This document shows positions 45,671 through 58,751 of a stretch of DNA of 64,000 nucleotides, piece after piece. The notes under the pieces are model-generated. The model saw nothing but the letters and a program-made list of their open reading frames with translations. It did no database searches and was not told the DNA's origin. The position numbers were made by a program, and so were the translations under genes. Position 1 is the stretch's first letter, and every line of letters starts with the position of its first letter. Origin of the DNA: Litoditis marina. Its lineage: Eukaryota; Nematoda; Chromadorea; Rhabditida; Rhabditidae. The stretch is taken from assembly GCA_964036275.1 (NCBI GenBank), contig OZ038433.1, forward strand, positions 27,697,485-27,761,484, given 5' to 3'.

Positions 45671-45713
45671 TCAAGGGAGGGGAAACCGGCTTTAGCCGGC
45701 GGCACCTTCCTTG
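45671..45713 (+). other. Helitron 3' hairpin 10, right border of chain 2
   Basis: CCGGC/GCCGG stem, loop TTTA, ends CCTTCCTTG followed by host T. Confidence 0.85.
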
Positions 45714-46578
<865 letters not shown>

Positions 46579-48233
46579 TTAAATTAGAAAATATTCACCT
46601 TATCAGTATTATATTTCTGTAACACGTTGTCTTTCCCTCGGATCTTTCCAAGTACGATCAATTCGAGATGAGGAGACATCTTGACCTGAATTATAACAAA
46701 TAAATATATTTTACAGTTCCGTATATATTTAAAAATGATATAACTACACCTAAAGATAAATTTATAGCATCCATAAAATGTAATATATGAACCACATAAA
46801 TATAAATTTATAGCATCCATAATACGTTATAAATGAACCAAATTAATCACAAATGTACTTAATTTATAATGATACACACAATACATTATAACTAATGACT
46901 CGGTTTACATATAAGACGCTGCAATCTAATTTTTTTCCAAAATCGAGTTTATTCCGAAAAAAAACAGGACAAATTGGGAAGCAACCGAACGTCTCGAAAA
47001 ACTCCCAAATTATTTCGATAACAGAGAAATTCAACAAATTTTGTGAATTCTTGTACATGAAATATTTTGCTATCTTGTGAAAAGTTTAGAAATAGAACTG
47101 GTCAAATTCCTTGAGCGACAGCACAGTATAGGAGTGCAATCGCCCAAAAGATACATTTATATAGCACACAATTTCAATCATTTATTTTTTGGGAGCACAC
47201 AATTTCAATCATTTATTTTTTGGGAGCACAACATTTCAATCATTTACTTTTTGGGAGCACACAATTTCAATCATTTATTTTTTGGGAGCACTTAATTTCA
47301 ATCATTTATTTTTTGGGAACACATAATTTCAATCATTTATTTTTTGAAAACATAACTTCAATCATTTATTTTTTGGAATATTCGGTTTTCAAATATTTGT
47401 TTTTCGAAATCCGTGCAAACTGTTTTGTCTAGCAGGACACTGAAGGATAAATTCGTTCGAGGAAAAGTCCGAAAACGAACAAAAGCATCAGTTTGTGCGG
47501 AGTCGATGAAATGACCAGTGCTGAATTCCGGTAACGAGAACAGTTGAAAGGCAAAAACTTTGAGTTACAACTACAATGTTCAAAAAATCTTTCATAGTTT
47601 ACGTGAAACTTTCCCCACGTTCTCGCCATATGAAAGACGCGATTGTTTCTAAGAAATGCGAATGCAGAATACTGATAAACTTTCCGGTTTCTCTATTATC
47701 TCTGGACGCCTTCTTCTTCAATATAAATACATCCTTTGGTGATGAATTCTTATGTGAAAACCTATCATATTTGAAACTTGTATATTCGTTCACGTTTGTT
47801 AAAAGGACTCTCATCAACAGTTTTCACCAAGTCCAAATAAATCTCGCCGTCATATATGGGGGAGTTCGGCTGTCTGATACTGTCTGGATGCGAGAGAGTG
47901 GGCGGAGCCAATGCGTATAGAGATAATGAGAGAGTTAGCGAATGCGGGAGAGCGCGTGGACGACGAGAGCAAAAGTTAACATGTTATCGCCACAGACTGC
48001 AGAATGTGACACTTACTGATTCCAAACGTTTTGAGTGAAAGGTTATCAGAGTAAAGGTTAGATAGTGTGTATTCATAACAGAATTAAAACATAACTTATA
48101 TATTAAACTGTGTACTTGCATTCTGATTGGAAAGTAATGAAATTCACCATTCTCCAGAAAGTAATGAAATTCGCCATTTTCAACCTGCAGATTTTAAGCA
48201 AATTCACAATCATGATTCATTTCTATACTTTAT
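46579..48233. other. Relic of a TIR element with 31-bp repeats
   Basis: ATATAAGACGCTGCAATCTAA at 46908 resembles the TIR at 53371, and both are followed by AT-rich tandem repeats. Here a 31-bp unit (CACAATTTCAATCATTTATT and TTTTGGGAG) repeats about seven times at 47167-47390. No right terminus was found. 47576-47920 has an open frame without recognisable domain. Confidence 0.45.
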
Positions 48234-48898
48234 GTATCTATCCTACTTCGTTATTCGTTAATAATAACACGTTAATATGCGGTCGACAAGAGTAGGGCTC
48301 CAAGGGTATATTCATTGAAATGAGTCGCAACGTGAAATTTTTTTTCAGTAACATATTAATGAACAAAGCAAAACTAAGTAGTTTACCTTTTGACAGAGAA
48401 ACAGGTTGCCTTTTATCTTCAGCAATTGCGTTTTCATATCAGTTAGGCTTAGTAATCGGTGTATGAAAGCTTTGGCTACGGGTTGTGACTCGTTTCAATA
48501 CACACTAAATAGCGTAGTATACTTTACGGAACAATGAAGCTTTATTCGAATTTCTTGGCTTTCCGGCAGAAACAGAATTTTGGTAATGGGATTGGAAAAA
48601 AAACCACAGATACAAGACTATTTAGTGGTTAACCAAGAAACTCGCTGCTGCTAACTGATAACACACCCGGATGATAATCGAAAGATATCCACTACAGAAC
48701 TGGCACCTGTTTCTCTCACGATGATCTCGATTCCGAAATAGCCTACAGCACATCTGGCGATTGGACTTCAACATGCGTGACGGTTGTACCCAGAGATTTC
48801 TGCAATAAAATTTATCAGAAAAAATGAATCATTGACATCATTCATGAGTAATTCAAGGCAAAAGGTAAGAACAGACGACAACTAGATCAACAAGCATC
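48234..48898 (+). mobile_element. LINE 5' region or duplicated flank
   Basis: Shared with 14065-14730. Near its end ATGAGTAATTCAAGG opens a frame that runs into ORF1 but for one TAG at about 48880, present in both copies. Confidence 0.6.
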
Positions 48899-49484
48899 AT
48901 GAGTTACGTACATTGTTTGATTTTCATAATGCTAAGCCTGTTTCACCCATTTCCAAGATTGTTGCTGAGAGTAAGGAGGCAGCTCCCGTTGTTTGTAACC
49001 ATACACGTCCCTCTGATCCGTGTGAGGACCGAGAGATGTCTCGTGCTATTGTTCTTAGTGGTGTTCCGGAGTCGGACTCCAAGTTTCCTGTAGGTCGCAA
49101 TGACGACGATGTTCGTAATATAGATTGTTTGTAAACTCGCTAGGCGTTGAGGTTTCGCCGGTAGCGGTATATCGCATGGGTCAGATGGGGTCTCGCCCTC
49201 GTCTGCTCAAGGTTGTACTGCCTACGAGCAAACATCAGCGTCAATTGTGTGATCGATCTCAATGGCTGCGCGACTCACAATTCCACGGGGTTTGGCTTCG
49301 TGCCTCTCTCCCCAAGGAAGAGCGAGATCGCCAGCGGCAAGAGCGTCTACTGAAGGGATCTTGGACTCGCCACGGTGACCATCAGCGGTCGCAGGGTACA
49401 AGGGCGTACGGAGATCCCTCCGGCGTCCGAGCACCAAGGTTCCAGCAGTGGAACGGGTCACGCAACGGGGTTCCGGGAAACTAG
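48899..49484 (+). pseudogene. CR1-like LINE ORF1 (copy 1)
   Basis: Same RRM-like RNA-binding protein as at 13487-14050 but with a one-base loss near 49115-49130 (GTAATATAG against GTAAAGTTAG in the other copy) that splits it into 48913-49134 and 49125-49484. Core residues IVLSGVPESDSKFP and VAVYRMGQMG are retained. It overlaps the ORF2 start by 37 bases. The other copy is intact here, so the damage followed the duplication. Confidence 0.8.
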
Positions 49485-52303
49485 TATCTCCTCTCCGGCC
49501 CCCTTTGGGTAACAGAACATGTAGACAGGTTTTTAAATGCATTCTTTTAAACATAAGATCGATATCGAAAAATAGTGTAGCGCTTCAAAACATTCTGCAA
49601 CAAGAAAATATTGATATAGCAGTTTTAACCGAAACTTGGTTGAAAGCGAAAAGTGAAAATGGGGTATTTTTGGGTCCATTGTTGGATAAGTACCAATGTG
49701 TACGTTGTGATAGAAAACGCCTAATAGGTGGGGGAATCGTGTTGATATTAAGATCAGGTCTGAAATTCAAAGAGGTTTTTTCGGAATGTGTATCGAAAGG
49801 TTACGAAATTTCGGTAGTCGATATTTATTTGTCTAATAGTACTTTTCGTTTCATCGTGGTTTACCGTACTCCTTCTTGTTCGATTCCGCACTCTTTCCAA
49901 TTGAATAAGTGCATCAGTGATTTATCTGTTTGTGATCATCCGGTTGTTTGTCTGGGGGATTTTAATTTAACCGAGCTGATTTGGCCATTAGGCGGACAAT
50001 CAAATCTTTCCACAATAGCGGAACATTTTGTTGATATGGTTAAGGATTGTGAATTTAAACAATACGTCATAGCTCCTAGTCGGGAAAACCACTTTCTAGA
50101 CCTCGTTTTATGCAATCAGCTTGACCTAATTGAGAACTGTCGAGTTACTACGCCTGTTGGAACCAGCGATCATAATTCTATTTATTTCGATATGAAAGTT
50201 ACGCGCCAGCCTGAGAAACTTGTCTGGAAAAGGAAATTTGAAGAGGCTGATTACGGTATTATTCGCGGTTACCTAGCTGGTGTTGATTGGATTGGCTCTT
50301 TTTCAACAGCTTGTTCTATTGACCAAATGTACGAGATGTTTATTGCGATTCTGAATCATACCATAGAAATGTTTGTACCTATGCGTATGGTTGTGGCAAA
50401 TCGCACTCATCTTCCCAGTTATTTGAGAAATATGAGTATGTATAGAGATGAACTTTGGGAGCGCGCCCATTGCTCTACAAATAATACTTTATGGCAAGAG
50501 TATACTGATTACACCTTGAAGTTCACTAAAGCGTTGAATAAGTTCAATAGGTCTGTTGAAAACCGAATTATCGAGAAGGGAAATTCCCAAACTGTTTATA
50601 AGTTGGTTAACTCACGTTTGAAAGGTGGAAAAACTATGCCAAGTATGAACGGACCAAACTACAACGTTTGTGTATCAGATATTGACCGAGCAAATTTGTT
50701 GGCAGATACTTTTCAAAGCGTTTTTTCTACTGATGGTGCTCCTATTCCCGCGTTTGATGTTCCGAATATTGTAAAAATGGAAAACTCGATCCGGTTTGAT
50801 AGAATAGAAATAGAAAAATTGCTACGTTTATGGCCAATGTCATTTTTTCAAACTCCGGACGGTATTCCATTTAAATACATCAAACATTTAACTGTTGAAA
50901 TTTGTGGCCCACTAGAATATATGTTCAATCTAAGTCTTTGGAAAGGGGAGGTACCGGAACGATGGAAACATTCTCTGGTAACTCCTCTACCAAAGAAACC
51001 CCCATTTTCCAACCCAAGTAACTACAGACCCGTTAGCATTACGTCAATATTTTGCCGACTGTTCGAAAAAATATTGAAGCGAGTAATGATAAAACATCTG
51101 AATGAGAATAATATTTTATCTCCTCACCAACACGGTTTCAGAAAAGGTAAATCTGTGGAAACACAGATGCTAGAATGTATTAATGAATGGACCCTTTCTT
51201 TAGACAAGAAAGATTCTGTGGATGTAGTATATTTCGATTTTTCGAAAGCGTTTGACCGAGTTTCACATAGAATGTTGCTAAACAAGCTTGAAAAACTTGG
51301 ATTCCATAGTACCATCGTATCATGGATTAGAGAGTATCTGAGAAAACGCACTTTTGCCGTAAGAGTCAATTCGAGTTTTTCTAGCTCACGTGAAATAACT
51401 AGTGGAGTTCCACAGGGTAGTGCTCTCTCCCCGATTCTTTTCAACATATTTACGTTTGAACTACCTAGTATTCTGACTGAATCTCAAGTTATACGCTGTG
51501 AAGTTTTTGCTGATGATACGAAAGTGTTCAAATCTTTCAGTAATGGCGAAAGTAATGAGGAGTTGCAGAAATGCCTTGATAAGATGTATAAATGGTCTGT
51601 AGATTGGGGTCTTCCACTATCAGTAGAAACAACAAGTGTCCTGCATTTAGGCACCAAAAACCCGTGACAAACCTACAAAATGAACGGAATAGATCTCAGA
51701 AAAGTAGATCAAAATGTTTGAGATCTCGGGTTTGTGTTAAATCAAAACCTTTAATTCAAAGATCATGTGAAACAGATCATCAAGTCCGCAAAGCATCGAA
51801 CATACAATCTTTTCAAAGTTTTGAAAACTCGAAATAGGAATGTTTGGCTAAAAGCGTATAAAACATATGTCCGACCAATGGTTGAATTCGGTACTACTGT
51901 ATTCAACTCAGATAGCGGGTTCGTTAAGAAACGTGAATCAGTTCAGAACGACTTCACTAGAAAGTTGTTTTTCCGTTTGGGTAGCTATATGTATTGTAAA
52001 ATCCCTAGTTCTGCATTCAGAAACAGGAAACTAAACTTGGTCACCTTAGAATCTAGAAGAGATACTACAGACCTCATTATGATTCATAAAATCATAATTG
52101 GTCAGTGTGGATTGAGTGCAACAGACTTTTTCACGTTCAAACCTTCCCGTACTAGAGGTTCTACTGCGAAATTCAGTTTTCCAACTCCAAAAACTAGCCA
52201 ACGTGCAAAGTTTTTCACAGTACGGGCTGGATCCAAGTACTTAAAATTGAGCAAGAAATACAAAATACCGATGTCGTTATCTGCTGCAAAAAAGCGCTTT
52301 TAA
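49448..52303 (+). pseudogene. CR1-like LINE ORF2: endonuclease and reverse transcriptase
   Basis: One frame of about 950 codons. Endonuclease: LNIRSIS (about residue 35), LTETWL, VYRTPS, GDFNL and TSDHNS (about 240). Reverse transcriptase: PLPKKPPFSNPSNYRPVSI, FDFSKAFDRVSH (catalytic motif A), GVPQGSALSPILFN (motif B), FADDTK (motif C with both catalytic aspartates). The C-terminal domain runs to 52303. Three in-frame stops after the RT, TGA 51665, TGA 51719 and TAA 51752, cut the product at 739 residues; the first two look like CGA to TGA changes. The protein nicks target DNA and primes cDNA synthesis there. The ATG at 49448 is the first before the endonuclease. Confidence 0.9.
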
Positions 52304-52562
52304 GTGAATGCATTTGAATAAGACTTCTACTGTTTCATTTGTTCATCCTGTAAGTCTGGCCCAATCATTGTATCCCATTGCGATTCGTTTATTTTATTGT
52401 CATATGGTCCAATTTTTTCACTTAATTGTGTTACCCAAATGATATTTGTCGATTTCCGACCCTTTTTTCGCTTTTGAATTTTTTTGTGTCCTTCGGTCAT
52501 ATTGTTATTTCTCCTCTTGTATATCACATGCTTGCATGTAAATAAATCAATCAATCAATCAA
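52304..52562 (+). mobile_element. LINE 3' untranslated region and repeat tail
   Basis: Ends in AAATCAATCAATCAATCAA, a short tetranucleotide tail in place of poly(A), as in CR1-type LINEs. Confidence 0.8.
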
Positions 52563-53372
52563 GCAGCTAGTACTCAAAACATCAAATGTTTCATGTATAG
52601 AACATAACACTTCCACGTTCGCGCGTGACAATATAAACTGTGCTCAACATTTCTATTGCTTTTCGCTAGAGAATGAAGCTCATACTATGTCAGACACGAA
52701 TAATATGGAGAAGTTGAGACCTTTACATAACTAGAAACAACAAATTACACAAATAACGCATGTAGCACTTAAATTTTCAAATTAATCATTTTGGAACAAA
52801 AAACTCACATTATACGACACAAATGAAAGCATGAAAACTTTAAACCTCAACTCTAACACTGAAGAACATATAAACTTTCCTATAGGACATGAAACAACCA
52901 ACATAGTCGAAAATTTAGGCCTGAGAAGAAACTTCAAGTTTAAAAAAGGTTCTATGATGACAATGAAAAAAGTATCAAATAGTCAGCAGGTAAATTAATC
53001 GTTACGGGATATATTTGAATAATTTAGCTATGGGGCATTTACTGATTGCCATAGCGGTCAGAATTTTCGGTGAAGCCAGTTTACATTTACGCACTAAACA
53101 CCGCGGACATCAACTGTTGGGGAAGAACTTTGTCAGCTGTAGCTCCAACCAGCTGGCTGCACGTTTATGCTGAATGGGTTCTCTGAATAATAGTTTAAAA
53201 TGGAGAACATGTTTTCTCTCTTTCCGAATTCTGTTTCAGCCAATCAAACACCAAATATCTAGGGTAAACATTTATTATGGTACTATTTGCAACCCGTTTT
53301 TATCAACGAATTTGAAATTCATAATAATATGCATTTGTAGGGTGAATAAGTGAGCATGCGTCGGGAAGAATA

Positions 53373-54404
53373 TAAGACGCTCCAATCTAAATGGTTTCGG
53401 AAATCAGGAAATCCTAGTGATTTCATGAAATTTTTAGGATGAGACTTTTAACCATCGAAGAGTTATCACTTTTTTAAAATTATTTCTGATTGGACATCGG
53501 GTAGTCCCCATTTATTTGAAGTTTAAACTAAAAACCAAACGATCGAATCGCTGTGTCCCGATTCAGGAAATTGAAAAAAAGTGTGTAACAAAAAATTGCA
53601 GTTTTCACAAATCTCTCAAAAAATTGTGTCACAATTTTTCACACTTCAATTTTTTGGGCACAATTTTTCACACTTCAATTTTTTGGGCCCAATTTTTCAC
53701 ACTACAATTTTTTGGGCACATTTTTTCTTTTTTCCAAATATTGTACATGTTCCAGCAAGAGAGGTTATTACTGAACCACTCGCGCGATACTAATGTTTCT
53801 TTCCATACCCCCCCCCCCCCCCCCTGACTGCGCCGTATCTAGTATTGGCGATTAGAGCAATGAGACGCAGAGAAACGAGCGCGCATTGAGGGCATCGCCC
53901 AATTAGAGAAAGAGACGCAGAGAAAGAACAGGCGAGACAGATCCGCAGGATTTGAAACCATAACAAGATACGGATCATTGAGAGCTGTGTCAAAGAGTGT
54001 CACAGCATTATCGCGCGAGAGACATACAAAGTGCAAAGTACCTCTCTTTAGAGAAACAAATGTGTCACAATTTTTCACACTTCAATTTTTTGGGCCCAAT
54101 TTTTCACACTTCAATTTTTTGGGCCCAATTTTTCACACTACAATTTTTTGGGCACATTTTTTCACACTGTTTTCAACTGCGAAAACGTGTGTTATAATGT
54201 TCTGAAAGGAAAATAATTGTGGCAGAGGATTTTGAAACATACAAATATTCGGTAGTTTTATCTGCGCTCCAAATGAGAGCGACACAAGAATTAGAAGAAT
54301 TGGACATTTCAGAAAAAATATCGGACAAGTCTGATGATGCACAATATTTTGAGGTTTTCCAAGAAATTATCTAAAATGGAAACCATTTAGATTGGAGCGT
54401 CTTA
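53373..54404. mobile_element. 1.03 kb TIR element with TA duplication
   Basis: TIRs TAAGACGCTCCAATCTAAAT and complement, about 25 bp, flanked by TA on both sides; the empty site GAAAGAATATGAATTG is at about 22180-22195 (minus). Internally, two blocks of a 29-bp repeat (CACACTTCAATTTTTTGGGC) at 53635-53715 and 54062-54165, and an 18-base C run. No transposase. Confidence 0.88.
53807..53824. repeat. Poly-C tract
   Basis: Uninterrupted run of C inside the TIR element; its G-rich complement could form a quadruplex. Confidence 0.85.
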
Positions 54405-54733
54405 TATGAAGTGTAGATAAGTTAAAGTCTATTCACAGAAATATAATCGAGGAAAACGGGCGATTGTAACAATATAGTCACGGAGCATGTTCAAATAATC
54501 AGCTATACACACAGAAGAGCGGGAAAAGCAATTTCTCAATAAATAGTAGACTTCACTCATCAACACTATTGTTTGATGTTATGTTGCACCACGCCAACTA
54601 TTCAAAATAGTAACATTTATAATCAACTTAAACCGGATAGAGAAATTCAACAAAACAACTCATACCGAAATAGTTGAACAGACAACCAATTTATCAGTAC
54701 TATAATCACAAGAAAGACATTTATTCGACCGTT

Positions 54734-54939
54734 TCAATTACACACAGATGTAAATGATCCGAGGTATGCATTACCTCTTTTGGAAGTAAGGAACTTGTGA
54801 GGTCCCTCTCCATAAAAGTACGGTTCAACGTTGTATTTCTGGCGAAGTGCGTAAAGAATTATACTAATCGCACTTTGATCATATCTGAAATGAGTAAGAA
54901 TCCATTCATTTGTGTCTCCTTGCAAGTCTTGAACAACTT
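54734..54939 (-). pseudogene. Terminal exon fragment, possible DUF1647-like protein
   Basis: Starts after a CAATCAG site and ends at TAA. It codes EVVQDLQGDTNEWILTHFR, then YDQSAISIILYALRQKY and EGPHKFLTSKRG. The RYDQSAISIIL phrase recalls the nematode DUF1647 family, from memory only. No upstream exon is visible before repeats begin, so it may be the 3' remnant of a gene. Confidence 0.35.
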
Positions 54940-55681
54940 CTGATTGACAAAATAAATGTTTAGAGGGTGTTTACAGAATAAATGCAGGGAAATTCAGCGG
55001 CCAAATCTATTTTTAACCGGATTTTTTGGTATCTGAACCGGTTTTTGGTAACCCTGCTGTTTTCAGGTTACCTCACAGGTAGTCTGTAGGTAACCTGAAA
55101 CTAAAATCCGGTAACCGTACAAACCAACGGTAAAAACCACATTTTGTTGGAAAAACAGGTAACCGGTTTTTTGGTTACCGACCGTTTGCTTACTGAGGTA
55201 ACCTGAGAAAAAGAGCTAACAAAACCCAGTTAGGTTACCAAATAAAATAATCGTTCTTCTTTGAGAGCTCCTTTTTATATAGTCTGTTTCACGAAACAAT
55301 AGCCCTCTACAGTAAGATGATAAAACTTTTATGAGAATTTAGCATACCTTGTAAGTGTTGTACATAGTTTAAAATTTGTGATTTCGTTTTCCACTTCGGG
55401 TACTACAAGCATACAAAACAGTGAATCTTAAATTTTGTTTGTTGACTGGATAATTGCGTTCAAATTTTTAAAAGTTTACTCCAGAAAGTCATCGATTGGT
55501 GAAACGAACTATAGCGTTCGGGCCGATTCTCGGAACAAGAGAGCAAATCAGAGAGATTTAACAGAGAGATTTAAGTGAGAGGGAGAAATAGAGTATGTGA
55601 AAAACTTTATAATTAAAGGTTTGCCTTTGCAAACCAACTAACTTCCCAATTACAAACGTTAGAGATCTAGGCATTCCGAGC
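54940..55681. other. Segment with GGTTACC repeats
   Basis: 55010-55250 is rich in GGTAACC and AACCGG phrases; about 110 bp of it recur in direct orientation at 59640-59740. No gene seen. Confidence 0.45.
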
Positions 55682-56100
55682 ATATAAGCCACGTCCAACT
55701 AAAAAGTTTTGGAAATTTGCTTATTTTTCAGATTCTTGTCAATAAAAAACAGGTTGACAACAATTAGTTTATTTGGTCAAAAAGAACCACACGAACACAC
55801 CTCAACATACAATGCCTGGTTTGACAATGGTCAAACAGGGATCTTCTACTGACAATGGTCAACAACCGACGACAGTGGTCAATGCTCAAAATCAGAAAAT
55901 GTCTTTATTTACAAAATGACCATGGTCAGCCACAGGGTGACCATGGTCAAGCGCTAAGAGCCAATGCCCACGGTCAACGTTGGTCAATAAGCGATGAACA
56001 AGAAGAAAACGAATCACACATTGTAACACAAAAGAGGTGAACAGAAAGCGAACAATCATAAGAAAAGAACAATCATGACAAATCTATACGAAAAGAACAG

Positions 56101-57034
56101 TGAACCTGTCGAAATATAAGTGTACAAAATCCAAGGTGTTGGAAGCATCACTTCTCCATTCACTCACTAAATAGTCTTCTCTCTTGAGCAGCAAAGCAAT
56201 TAGAGCCTGAAATGGGGGAAAATTACAGTAGAAAAAGCCAAGTGTTAACTCATTAGATAAATGTCGAATTTCTCGTGAAAAAAGAACAATTCGTTCGAGG
56301 AATCCAAGATACTGAGATGAAAAAAGATATATATTCAAAGCGTATGTGTAAAATGTCGAAGAGGGGGTCGGTTTTGGTGCAGAGAGGGTTGAAAATTGTT
56401 TTTTTAGCAAGCAGAACGGAAGTTTGCTCAAATTTTTCGTTTATTTGTTGAAAGTTGACTTTTCATTTTCCAAAAGGGTGGGCGGTCGTATTGGACTCTA
56501 CGTCAACCCATTTTCAACCCACAGTTGTTGAGTGCCTTTTCAGATGATGCCAGCTGCTCAATAAACTACACATCTTTATAACTTATTTCGCAAACAGCGT
56601 CAAACTCAAGGTCAGGGAAGACCAGAGACTGCGTGCAACTTTTAAAAGTTTTGCTTTTCAAAGAAGTGATTGACCAGTAGGCCAGAAACACCGGAACTAT
56701 AACTGAATTTGGCTTTTTCAATCGATTAAACTACAGTTAAGCAACGTAATAACGTATATTTTGGTAAGTTTCTGGTTAAAAAAAACAAACGTGACCTTTG
56801 GCCAGTCAACTCTGTGACAATATGGCTTTAAGTTGATGATTTGATTATCAATACAAATCGCAGCTCTAACCTAAGGGTTGTAGAATCACTCCAGAACAAG
56901 TGAACAGTCCGAATCCGGGAAGCAACGATGGGGTGATTCATTTCACGGTAGAGCCGGCTTAGGAAGAACCATAGCTGCAAAGGAAAATTTCGATATACAT
57001 TCATGAGAGAAAATTCAATTACTGACTGAAGCAA
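56101..57034 (-). pseudogene. Exon-like sequences of an unidentified gene
   Basis: Minus strand. Candidate exons after good acceptor sites: LWFFLSRLYREMNHPIVASR with SRIRTVHLFWSDSTTLR (about 56971-56870, after TTTGCAG, before GTTAGAG); YLGFLERIVLFSREIRHLSNE (about 56315-56250, after CATCTCAG); and ALIALLLKREDYLVSEW (from about 56205, after CATTTCAG), the last two separated by a 43-base intron. I do not recognise the protein. Lying inside the TIR element, it may be a captured host gene fragment or part of the element's own gene. Confidence 0.35.
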
Positions 57035-57049
57035 ACACCATCGAAAAAT

Positions 57050-58333
57050 CTATAAAATATGTGAAAAATGTCACTCCTTCACAGCACTGATTGAACTTAA
57101 TTTGCAGAATTATGAGTTATAAAACAAATGAAGAGCATTATAAGTATACAAATGTGTTAACTTTATATTGCTTTTGTATAATCAAATTTCAGACTTTGGT
57201 GTTCTCGATTAGGTTTTAGCAAAGAACGAAAACGCGTGTAAATAGCGCAATGGGCACCAACAATCGGTCGTATCACAGAAAATTGCCTTGCTATTTGATT
57301 TACCAATACTTAAATTAAGCAGACAACTACTTTGATAGCTTAAACTTCTGTAGGCGAGAACACTAGGCAACATTGATATCCAACACAAATGTAATCATTG
57401 TCTTAGCTTGAACAAGAGAGTACGCTGTGATAATATGAAGAACATAAATTCTCACTTCTTATGGAAGAAAACACGTTTGTAGAACAATATTATAATAATA
57501 TAAACAGCAAAACAAATTTAAAAACGACCGGTTTTTTTATAAAATCTTTTCGGGTTACGGTATGTTTTCTTGTAGAGCTCACTGACAGCAGTTTTTTCGT
57601 GCAACGTCAGTTTTTCTATGATCGCGCAAAAATTATTTTCTTTTATTTTCTTTTTTAATTTATTCATGTTATTCCGATATCATTGTCTTCTTCATCTTAT
57701 AATTTTTGTTTTCGAGCACATTAGGAACATTTCAGGTGGTGAATTCGTTGTGGTACCCTATGTCTCATCCGGTGGTGGCCTGTTCGAGTAAAAGGACAGA
57801 GAAACGACACGAACGGTGAGAGTTATACTACATTTATGTTTTATTCTGATTTCTGTGAATAGGTCCCCCAGTGACGAAATGTAACTGTTAGGCGGTTCGT
57901 TGACAAATCGCACGTAACGCATTACTTCATCGGAACATGACGTACAAGTGAAACATTTCCTACAGTCAACTCGTTTTGCTTATTGAAAAGATACGAATGG
58001 ACGCATTCTTACTTTATTTTTTTCGAAGATGACTCATGCATACATCATAATTTTTGCTGCACTTCACCATAATGGTTAACAGCGTGCTAATGAAATATTG
58101 AGGGTATTACTACAAATTCAGTGTTTTTCAAGATTCTATAGTTCTCATTACGGTTCTACACATTTATTACATTACGTAATAGAGAGAACCATTGTTTTCA
58201 CTGAAAAATACTCATCAAAAATTTCTCTGGTGCGCCTCTAAGTTTACTTGGAAAATTTGAGAATTAGTTATTTATGAACCTCAGAACCAACTCTGGTAGT
58301 TGGGTTTACACTAAAATACTCCGTAACTTTGGC
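57050..58333. other. Unique AT-rich segment inside the TIR element
   Basis: No gene or repeat recognised; short frames only (for example 57461-57658). Confidence 0.35.
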
Positions 58334-58751
58334 GTCAATGACGGGAACCGACTAAAATGCGAAAACAGTCGAAAACCGCGCCGAATGTCGAAAATCCTGA
58401 ATCAGGACCGACTTGTCGCGACGGCAGCAAAATTTATTCAAATTTTTGCATGTTTTGTACGATAAGGCTAAGAAAGTTTGTGCATTTCGGAAAACGGAGA
58501 TAATTTCTACTGCTATTTTGAATGTAATCTTCAACTATAACGCGATTAACATGATAATAGGTCATTTTTCTGTTTTCAACCTTTTTATGAAAATTTGCTT
58601 TTCACTGTAAATTTCTCAAAATTGGATAAATTCAATAATACCTACATATTTTCACATTCTACATGACAATTTAAAGTAGTATATGAGTGATTTTCTATTT
58701 CTGTCGCGACAAGTCGGACCCCTCCGACTGTCGGTGCACCGTCATTGACAG
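58334..58751. mobile_element. MITE with CCGACTTGTCGCGAC subterminal repeats
   Basis: Ends GTCAATGACGG and CCGTCATTGAC, with inner inverted CCGACTTGTCGCGAC boxes at 58407 and 58698. About 418 bp, AT-rich core, no coding capacity. Confidence 0.7.

Larger units (their letters stand above)
44946..45713 (+). mobile_element. Last Helitron unit of chain 2
   Basis: 768 bp: head TCCTTTATATAATTGGC, 25-bp array 45165-45560, GA run 45608-45642, hairpin ending CTTG at 45713. The following T and TGAAAATATATG resume the satellite monomer that was cut at 25228. Confidence 0.85.
52563..54673 (+). repeat. Repeat R, copy with insertions
   Basis: Inverted counterpart of 21925-23074, interrupted by the TIR element at 53373-54404. 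Homology ends at CATACCGAAATA (54673). Confidence 0.85.

Noticed and set aside
47576..47920. Host gene of 114 codons
   Set aside because: No domain, no splice support, inside decayed repeat sequence.
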